Assembly (NCBI RefSeq): GCF_039543385.1
Contig: NZ_BAABJQ010000007.1
Location: forward strand, 62,001-126,000
Direction of reading: 5' to 3'
DNA: 64,000 nucleotides
Source of the DNA: Rugosimonospora acidiphila
GTDB lineage: Bacteria > Actinomycetota > Actinomycetes > Mycobacteriales > Micromonosporaceae
Numbering within the stretch: the first letter of the stretch is position 1; every line of letters starts with the position of its first letter. Positions 58,119-64,000 of the stretch are shown piece after piece. Position numbers and translations under genes: made by a program. The notes under the pieces were generated by a model. The model was not told the DNA's origin, made no database searches, and saw only the letters and a list, made by a program, of their open reading frames with translations.

Positions 58119-61100
58119 TCACGTCCGTACGTCAGTCGTCGACAGCGGCTGGTTGACGCCGACGTGGACGTACCCGGCCCATCGGGTCGGTGTGGTGGGG
58201 AACTCGTCGCGCACGGCCCGTGCCGTGTCGGTCAGCGCCTGCGCCGCGGCGGCGGTCTCGGGCGGGGCGGTGCCGTCCGTGGTGAGCGCGGCGTAGAAGG
58301 ACCGGGCGATCCGTGCGCTGTCGGTGGTGGGCCACATCGTGCCGATGACGCCCCGGAAGCCCGCGAGCTGGAATGCCGAGGCGAGGTTCAGCGGCTCGTC
58401 GGTGAACGTCGGGTGGGTCTCGGCCGTACTGCACGCCGAGAGGAAGGCCAGTTCCGGCTGGGCCAGCCGGTACGACCGCACCATGTGCGAGCTGAGCGTG
58501 GCGGAATCACCGAGGTCCAGTCCGCTGCGCAGGCCCGAGCTGATGCTGGTGTCGGCCCGTCCGTGACAGGCGAAGTGCGCGATCGGGTGGACCCGCAACA
58601 GCTGCCGCACGGCGTCCGGCGCCACCCGCTCCCCGGTCAGCAGGGCGGAGCCCGGGATGAGCCGGGCGACCTGCTCCACCTCGGCGCGGACCTCCGGCAG
58701 CGCCGCCGACCTCTCGGCGTCGGGTACGCCGACGATCAGCGCCGTGGGGGTGGTCGGACGCAGCGGCTGCTCGGCCACGGCGTGGGCGAGCGAGGTGAGG
58801 GTCGGCGTGTACGACGAGACGGCGCGGTCGAGTGCCGTGCGTGGCCGGCCTGCCTCGCCGTGGTGGCCGGCGGCGTGCAGCGGCAGCCGGGCCAGCGTGC
58901 CGACCGGGCACCACCAGATCCTGGGTGGCGGCCCGCCCACCGCGGCGATCCGGTCGAGGACCGGCCCGGTGACCGCGTCCCACAGCCAGGCCAGGACGCC
59001 GAGCAGGTCCTCCTGGGCGCGTACCCGCCGGTCGAGCGGCACCGCCGGGTTGGTCGCGTCGAGCACGGCCGCGTACATCAGCGTGACCTGCCGCCGCAGG
59101 GCGGTCTCGCGCAGTTCCGGCAGCCGGACGTGCTCCACGGGCCGGTCCGGCTCGGCGGGAATCAGCAGCGCGTCTCCCTGGTCGCCATGAGTGTTGAGCA
59201 TGACGATCGGCAGGCCACCCAGCCGCTCGCGCAGGACGGGCAGCGACGGTGGCCGAAGCAGGTCGGCGAAGCCTGGCAGCAGGCGGATCCGGTCGAGCAG
59301 CCGGGCCCGCTCGGTGGCCAGCTCGCGCGTGCGACGCGACCACTCGGGGCGCGGGTCCCACTCCGTCGTGACCGCCTCGGGGTCCTCCCCGGACGTCGCA
59401 CTCTCCTTGAGCCCTACAGTGATCGAAAACTTGCTGACGTGCGTGTACAGGTCGGCCTCGGACAGCTCCTGCTCGACCCGGTCCAGCTCGGCGGCGAGCC
59501 GAGGATCGACCGCGCGCAGCTGGGCCCAGCCGGCGCGGATGCCCCGCGCCTCGTTGAACAGCAGGCCGCGACCATGCTCCAGCAGCTCCACCGCGGCGTC
59601 GAGGTCGTCGGCCGCGATCGCGGCCGCGGCGGCCTCGGACGCCAGCCCGCCGACGTTGGCGAGGACACTGAGGCGACGGAGATCTGACTCCGACCGGCTG
59701 ACCGCCGCCGGTATCCGCCGCACGGCCCGGTTCAGCGCGGCCAACCGGGCCGCGGGGTCCGCCGCCTCGGCGGCCAACTCCGCCTGCTGGCGTTCGGCGT
59801 TGATCCGCTCGTGCGCGTCGGTGACGGGTGACGCGGCGAGCGCCGCGTAGGTGGTGATCGCCTCGGTGCGGGCCGGCCCGGCATCGGGACCGCCGAGCCT
59901 GGCCAGCTCGGCCGCGCACCGCGCCAGAAGCGCGGCCCGCAGCGGCCACCAGTGGTGGTCGGCGGCGGTCGCGTCGAGCGCCTGCCGGGCCAGCTCTCTG
60001 GCGCCGGTGAGGGCGTCGAGGTCACCGCCGACGAGATACCGCTCGTACCGGCCCGACGCGATCGAGCTGCGGATCCGTGGCTCGTCCGGGTGTCCCGAGG
60101 GCAGCAGGGCGAAGGCATCCTGGTAGAGCCGTTCGACTTCCAGCAGATCGGCCAGGTCCCCCCGCCGCACGGCGTGCTGCTGCAGGCTGGCCGCCAGGTT
60201 GAAGAGGAACCCGACGCGGCGCGGGTCGTCCTGGCGCACGGCGGCGAGCGCCCGGCGGTTCACCGCGACGGCCTCGGCGAGCAGCGCGTCGTCCGGTGCC
60301 AGCAGGTCGCGTTCCACCAGCGCGCCGGCGAGGCTCATCAGCCGCGCCGGGTCAACGTCGTGACCGGCCGGCGTATGGGCGACGGCCTCCCGCTGGTGCC
60401 GTACCGCCTCGTCCATAAGTTCGGGGCTGCCCGCCAGCCGACCCGCCCGGGCGTACGCATCGCCGAGTACCCCGAGCTGCGTCGCGCGGTGCTCCGACTG
60501 CTCGTCGGTCAGCTCGAGTGCGGTGCGGGCGGCGTTCAGGGCAACCTCGACCAGGTCCTCGTCCCGGGTCTGCAGGCCGACGGTGCCGGCCGCGCCGGCC
60601 AGGCGGTTCAGGATCCTCCGCCGCAGTGGGTGCTCCGGTCCGGCGGCGTCCAGGGCCGTATGTGCCCAGGTCATGGCGCATGCGGCACCATCGAGGTCAC
60701 CGCCGTACTGCCAGCGGTCGAACTCCGCGTCGCCCAGCAGCAGCAGGGCGTCCGGCCGGTCCGGATGGAAGGCGGGCACGGCGGCGAACAGCATCATCGC
60801 CGTGTCGAGCCGTTCGTCCTGCAGCGAGGTGTCGAAGTCCATCCGGTCGGTGAGCTCCTGGCAACGCCGGAACAACCGGTCGATGGTCTCCGGCTCCTGC
60901 GCCGCGTTGACGATGGTCTCCACCACGTCGACGCCGACCCGTTCGACCAGCAGGTTGGCCACCGCGTTGAGCCGGTCCAGCCGCGGTTGCAGCTCCTGAT
61001 CACCTGGATCGGTGGAGATGAGCACGTCGCGCCAGGTGGCGACCGCCTCGATGAGGGACCCCACCGTCGCCCTGCCGGGAATCTCGTGCAACCGGCTCAG

Positions 61101-61892
61101 CGCGGAGCCGAGCCGGCTGGCGCAGTTGAGGTCGGTCGGACGGCTTCGCCAGCTCAGCTGCGCCGCCCGGCGGTATGAGTCCACGGCCAGCTCCAGCGCC
61201 CGCGGCCCGGCGCCGCTGTCGAAGCAAAGTTCGAGCATCAGGCCGTGGCGGGTGAGCCGCGCCGGCCGGTGCGGGTCGCGTGCCGTCGTGGCGGCCACCG
61301 CCTTCTCGGCGCAGTCCAGCGCCGCGGCGTACTCGGTGCCGTTGCGAGACGCTCGCGCGAAGGCGACAAGCGCGTCGGTGAGATCGGTCAGCAGGGCCGC
61401 CCGGAGCAGCACGCCCGGCCGGTCGCGCTGCTCTTTCACCGACCGCAGCCACTCCTGATGGAGGCTGATCAGCAGCCCGAGCGCCTTCGCGTCACCGGCG
61501 CCATGCCGCTGCCAGAGCCGGTCGACCCGGGCGGCCTGTTGCGGGCTGAGCAGGACGGCGGACAGGTCGTCGAGCCCGGTCCCGGCGCCGTCCCGGCACT
61601 CGTCGCGGATGAGCTCGGGTACCGCGTCCGGGTCCTTGCGGGCCAGCCGGCGGTACAGGTCGACCGCGGCCCGGCGCTCCCGCAGGCCGTCCAGGCCGGG
61701 CAGGACAAGGTAGCGGTACCAGTGCAGCGTGGCCAGCGTGCGCGCGGCGGCCCGGCCGGCGCCCCGGTCGCCGACCGCCGCGCCCAGGACGCGCTGCTGT
61801 TCGGAGGTGTCCACGCCGAGGGTCTCCGGCTCGCCGGTGCGTTCATACTCCTCGAGAAGGGCGGTGATCTGTTCCAGAGCACTACTCGACAT
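58119..61892 (-). CDS. CHAT-domain caspase-like protease with N-terminal helical repeats
   Basis: The 1257-residue protein has about 900 residues of TPR-like helical repeats at its N-terminus, such as AACAMTWAHTALDAAGPEHP, LVEVALNAARTALELTDEQS and RLMSLAGALVERDLLAPDDA. The C-terminal CHAT domain (about 930-1257) has the catalytic His in AHFACHGRAD (about 1110), Cys in LAFLSACSTAE (about 1154) and the closing GVIGTMWP and AALTT segments. CHAT proteases are cysteine peptidases used in bacterial immunity and programmed responses, usually activated by partner sensors. ATG 61892 is chosen; an upstream in-frame extension lacks coding character. It is divergent from the two-gene membrane operon at 62077. 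Confidence 0.9.
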   Translation of the reverse strand: MSSSALEQITALLEEYERTGEPETLGVDTSEQQRVLGAAVGDRGAGRAAARTLATLHWYRYLVLPGLDGLRERRAAVDLYRRLARKDPDAVPELIRDECRDGAGTGLDDLSAVLLSPQQAARVDRLWQRHGAGDAKALGLLISLHQEWLRSVKEQRDRPGVLLRAALLTDLTDALVAFARASRNGTEYAAALDCAEKAVAATTARDPHRPARLTRHGLMLELCFDSGAGPRALELAVDSYRRAAQLSWRSRPTDLNCASRLGSALSRLHEIPGRATVGSLIEAVATWRDVLISTDPGDQELQPRLDRLNAVANLLVERVGVDVVETIVNAAQEPETIDRLFRRCQELTDRMDFDTSLQDERLDTAMMLFAAVPAFHPDRPDALLLLGDAEFDRWQYGGDLDGAACAMTWAHTALDAAGPEHPLRRRILNRLAGAAGTVGLQTRDEDLVEVALNAARTALELTDEQSEHRATQLGVLGDAYARAGRLAGSPELMDEAVRHQREAVAHTPAGHDVDPARLMSLAGALVERDLLAPDDALLAEAVAVNRRALAAVRQDDPRRVGFLFNLAASLQQHAVRRGDLADLLEVERLYQDAFALLPSGHPDEPRIRSSIASGRYERYLVGGDLDALTGARELARQALDATAADHHWWPLRAALLARCAAELARLGGPDAGPARTEAITTYAALAASPVTDAHERINAERQQAELAAEAADPAARLAALNRAVRRIPAAVSRSESDLRRLSVLANVGGLASEAAAAAIAADDLDAAVELLEHGRGLLFNEARGIRAGWAQLRAVDPRLAAELDRVEQELSEADLYTHVSKFSITVGLKESATSGEDPEAVTTEWDPRPEWSRRTRELATERARLLDRIRLLPGFADLLRPPSLPVLRERLGGLPIVMLNTHGDQGDALLIPAEPDRPVEHVRLPELRETALRRQVTLMYAAVLDATNPAVPLDRRVRAQEDLLGVLAWLWDAVTGPVLDRIAAVGGPPPRIWWCPVGTLARLPLHAAGHHGEAGRPRTALDRAVSSYTPTLTSLAHAVAEQPLRPTTPTALIVGVPDAERSAALPEVRAEVEQVARLIPGSALLTGERVAPDAVRQLLRVHPIAHFACHGRADTSISSGLRSGLDLGDSATLSSHMVRSYRLAQPELAFLSACSTAETHPTFTDEPLNLASAFQLAGFRGVIGTMWPTTDSARIARSFYAALTTDGTAPPETAAAAQALTDTARAVRDEFPTTPTRWAGYVHVGVNQPLSTTDVRT

Positions 61893-62076
61893 CGCTGCTG
61901 AGTCCCGTCGTCCGACCGTCTGCCGCTTTGGGCAGTCATCGTTGCCGCCTCCACCAGTGTCGCCTGCCCGGGACGGCGACGCAGGCCCGCCGGGGGCCGC
62001 GCGACGCATCGATGAGAGGTGGCGCGGGCCGCTAATGTGTCAAGGGTCCTGCCGGCCGACGCACGGGGAGCGGAAC

Positions 62077-62454
62077 ATGGACTTCGTCGCGCATCGGGTG
62101 GGTCGGCTGTGTGGCCAGGCCACCGGCGGGCAGTTGCGGGAGTACGCCGAGCGGTTCGGTGTCCTCGACATTCTGGACCGGATCGTCGACGCGGTCGATC
62201 ACGGACGGGTCGACCAGCAGCTGGAGAAGGACCTCGACGTTCTCGACAGCGCGTTCGCCCGGCACGGTATTGACGGGCTGACCACCGGCAGTCGCAGCTA
62301 TGAGACGTGGCGCGGCGGCGGTGGGCATCCGACGATCACCGCCTGGGAATGCCCGAGGCGATCGTGCCCGCGAAGGGTCCCGGCCGTCGACGGCGACCGG
62401 CCGGTGTGCGCGCTGGCCAACCTGCCGTTCGTCGAGACCCGGATCACCCTGTGA
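62077..62454 (+). CDS. Small Cys-containing protein in the CHAT cluster
   Basis: The 125-residue product has a helical N-terminal half (QLREYAERFGVLDILDRIVD, QLEKDLDVLDSAFARHGIDG). The C-terminal part has Cys92, Cys97 and Cys111 (ECPRRSC, PVCALANL) with His84 nearby, a possible four-ligand zinc site, followed by a strand PFVETRITL. GGGGAG lies 7 nt before the ATG. Its stop overlaps the membrane-protein gene as GTGA, so the two are made together. No named family is recognised. It could be an adaptor or sensor for the neighbouring CHAT protease; this is inference from context. Confidence 0.65.
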   Translation: MDFVAHRVGRLCGQATGGQLREYAERFGVLDILDRIVDAVDHGRVDQQLEKDLDVLDSAFARHGIDGLTTGSRSYETWRGGGGHPTITAWECPRRSCPRRVPAVDGDRPVCALANLPFVETRITL

Positions 62455-63386
62455 ACGCCCTCCTCGCCGACCTCGGCAAGCAGCTCGTGACGAAATGGAC
62501 CGCCGCGTTGATGGTGCCGGGCGCGCTGTTCGCCGGCGCGGTCCTGCTGGCCGGGGTACTGGGGCAGCGCCACGCGGTGGACCCGCGGATGCTGGGGGAG
62601 TGGTCGAACCGGATCGCCACCGGCCGGACTCACGAAAGCGGAACCGCGCTGCTGGTCGCCGTGGCCGGGTTTCTGCTCGGCGCGGCCGCGGCCGGGCTGT
62701 TGGCCGGGGCGGTGGGCTTTTTCGTCGAATGGACCTGGGGGCTGACCGGGTCGGTAGCGCCGTTGAGCTGGCTGGCGCGCTCGCGGCGGCGCCGGTGGGC
62801 CAGGGCGGATGCCGAGGCGGTGTCCGCGCAGCGCGCCCTGCTCGCGGACATCGACGACTCCACGCTGCGGGCCCGGGCCCGACAGGCGATCCTGGATCGG
62901 GACGCGATCTGCCTCGTGCCGGCGGAGCGACCCACCTGGGTCGGTGACCGGCTGCGCGCGGCCGACGTCCGGATGCATCGCGGCTACGCGATCGACCTGA
63001 CCACGGTGTGGCCGAGGATGTGGCTGGTGCTGCCGCAGCCGGCTCGCGACGAGTTGACGGCGGTACAGGAGCGGTGCGCGTCGGCGGCCCGGATGGGCGG
63101 CTGGGGCGTGCTGTACGTGCTGCTCGGGGTGTTCTGGTGGCCGGGGCTGGCGATCGGCGTCGCGGTGCTGCTCATCGCCCGGTACCGGGCCCGGTTGGCG
63201 GTCGGGGTGTACACCGACCTGATCGAGTCCACTGTGGACCTCTATGGCCGGGAACTCGCGACCCAGCTGGGTCTGGCCTGCCCCGGTCGGCTGAGCCCCG
63301 AGGTCGGGGCCCAGATCAGCGCGATCGTCCGCAAGGACGAGGTCGCGCGGCTCCCGCCGGCCGGTCCGCCGCCGGTCGGCGCGTGA
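62451..63386 (+). CDS. Three-TM membrane protein in the CHAT cluster
   Basis: The 311-residue product has two N-terminal helices (AALMVPGALFAGAVLLAGVL, TALLVAVAGFLLGAAAAGLL). A cytosolic region of about 110 residues follows, with basic helices (RSRRRRWARADAEAVSAQRA) and the block YAIDLTTVWPRMWLVLPQPA. The third hydrophobic helix is VLYVLLGVFWWPGLAIGVAV, with an amphipathic C-terminal region after it. GTG 62451 overlaps the upstream stop. No known family is recognised. In conflict systems such a protein could act as a membrane effector or anchor; nothing here proves that. Confidence 0.65.
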   Translation: MNALLADLGKQLVTKWTAALMVPGALFAGAVLLAGVLGQRHAVDPRMLGEWSNRIATGRTHESGTALLVAVAGFLLGAAAAGLLAGAVGFFVEWTWGLTGSVAPLSWLARSRRRRWARADAEAVSAQRALLADIDDSTLRARARQAILDRDAICLVPAERPTWVGDRLRAADVRMHRGYAIDLTTVWPRMWLVLPQPARDELTAVQERCASAARMGGWGVLYVLLGVFWWPGLAIGVAVLLIARYRARLAVGVYTDLIESTVDLYGRELATQLGLACPGRLSPEVGAQISAIVRKDEVARLPPAGPPPVGA

Positions 63387-63399
63387 CGATCGCCAGCCG

Positions 63400-64000
63400 T
63401 CACGGCCGCCACGATGGGTTGTGCAGGATCGCCAGGTTCTGCCGCGCGGTGTCCGCGAGCCGGTGCGGGGTACCGGCCAGGGCGTCGAGCACGGCCCAGT
63501 ACTGGTCGATCGACCGCTCACGTTGGCCGGCGAAGCCGAGCGTGGACGCGAAGTTGTTGCGCCGACCGATCGTGCCAAGGTCGGCCGGCCCATGCCTGCG
63601 CTCGCTGTACTCGATGTTGCGTTCGTGCAGTTCGATGGCTTGCGGGTACTGGCCGGCCTGCTGGTAGCCCGCCGCGAGGTTGTTGCGGAACACCAGGGTG
63701 AGATCGTTGTCCTCGCCGTGCAGATGCTCGGCCGTGGCGAGCACCTCCCGAAGCACGCCCAGCCCGTCGTCGACCTCCCCGGCGTCGAGGTACGTCTGCC
63801 CCAGGGCGTTACGGACCGTCAGCGTGCCGCGGTCGTCCGGCCCGAACGTCTCGGTGGCCCGCTCCACCAGTGGCTCGAGCAGGGCGATGGCCTCGGCGAA
63901 GTGTCCGATCCGCCGGTGGTTCTCCGCGACGCCCATCCGGTAGGCCAGGGTGCCACGCTCGTACAGGGGTTCCCGGCCCAGACTGTTCGCGCGCCACAAC
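63400..64000 (-). CDS. Tetratricopeptide-repeat protein (5' end outside window)
   Basis: The visible 200 residues are the C-terminal part of a kinesin-light-chain-like TPR array: AEAIALLEPLVERATETFGP, GLGVLREVLATAEHLHGEDN, QAIELHERNIEYSERRHGPA, DQYWAVLDALAGTPHRLAD. The unit is about 42 residues, as in TPR_10/TPR_12 arrays. Such arrays form the sensor part of actinobacterial NB-ARC/STAND or FxSxx-COOH-type proteins; the N-terminal domain is not visible. The stop is 13 bp from the convergent membrane-protein gene. It may belong with the CHAT group. Confidence 0.75.
   Translation of the reverse strand, partial: LWRANSLGREPLYERGTLAYRMGVAENHRRIGHFAEAIALLEPLVERATETFGPDDRGTLTVRNALGQTYLDAGEVDDGLGVLREVLATAEHLHGEDNDLTLVFRNNLAAGYQQAGQYPQAIELHERNIEYSERRHGPADLGTIGRRNNFASTLGFAGQRERSIDQYWAVLDALAGTPHRLADTARQNLAILHNPSWRP

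Noticed and set aside
58164..59687. 507-codon plus-strand frame
   Set aside because: Shadow of the CHAT gene; the opposite strand has intact catalytic motifs.
1..64000. tRNA, rRNA, riboswitch or replication-origin features
   Set aside because: No cloverleaf with a GGTTCGAATCC-type T-arm, no rRNA-like stretch, no recognised riboswitch core and no DnaA-box cluster was seen by eye; short ncRNAs cannot be excluded without a covariance search.

Overview
The window is very GC-rich (roughly 70% or more by eye), with strong G/C third-position bias, frequent GTG and TTG starts, 4-nt ATGA/GTGA gene overlaps, an EccE-type ESX component, a DUF4193 protein and an F420-dependent LLM oxidoreductase. This points to a filamentous actinomycete, most likely Micromonosporaceae; the family is inferred from gene content, not from a marker gene. 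No rRNA, tRNA, CRISPR array or intact insertion sequence was seen.

Positions 1-4866 are the broken edge of a type VII secretion locus: an intact eccE, a downstream partner running off the window, and two disrupted neighbours, mycP and eccC, each with its ends kept and its catalytic middle lost. An aminoglycoside-phosphotransferase-fold kinase follows. Positions 5535-20915 are accessory metabolism and regulation: a two-domain dihydroxyacetone/tetrulose kinase, then regulator-plus-enzyme pairs (TetR/SDR, HxlR/alpha-beta hydrolase, MerR/serine hydrolase, TetR/SDR/LLM oxidoreductase), an ABC transporter divergent from a two-component system, and a metallo-beta-lactamase-fold lactonase/MarR/SRPBCC operon behind a near-consensus promoter with a palindromic operator. 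Positions 20916-28720 hold DUF4193, a DEAD-box helicase, a 14-TM MFS exporter with a tiny coupled upstream ORF, an ArsR-SRPBCC fusion under a 34-bp near-palindrome, a nucleoside hydrolase, and decayed fragments (IS5-like transposase, caspase-like protease, SDR tail). Positions 28739-38677 carry a GT1-type glycosyltransferase, a second two-component system facing a membrane-anchored penicillin-binding-like hydrolase, a cysteine-synthase-family enzyme, and an unusual operon of an NMT1-like binding protein, a nitrilase-superfamily hydrolase and a DUF2848-cupin fusion.

Positions 38829-56491 form one large carbohydrate-utilisation locus around an IclR regulator. One arm encodes two MalF/MalG-type permeases, a GH36 alpha-galactosidase, an NAD-dependent sugar dehydrogenase/epimerase and a galactonate-dehydratase-like enolase-superfamily enzyme. 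The other encodes a DapA-family aldolase, a second enolase-superfamily sugar-acid dehydratase, an SDR dehydrogenase, a YesL-like membrane protein and a 1317-residue Tat-exported polysaccharide-active protein. The solute-binding lipoprotein and an SMP-30 lactonase are transcribed the other way. Together they could import an alpha-galactoside or plant-derived oligosaccharide and degrade its sugars without phosphorylation: sugar to lactone to aldonate to 2-keto-3-deoxy-aldonate to pyruvate plus an aldehyde. The permease and binding-protein promoters, 9 kb apart, share a -10 and downstream sequence.

The right end (56530-64000) is dominated by a 1257-residue CHAT-domain protease with a helical-repeat N-terminal region, divergent from a two-gene operon for a small Cys-containing protein and a three-TM membrane protein, next to a TPR protein that leaves the window. 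This is the best candidate for a poorly described conflict or signalling system. A penicillin-binding-protein fragment lies just before it.
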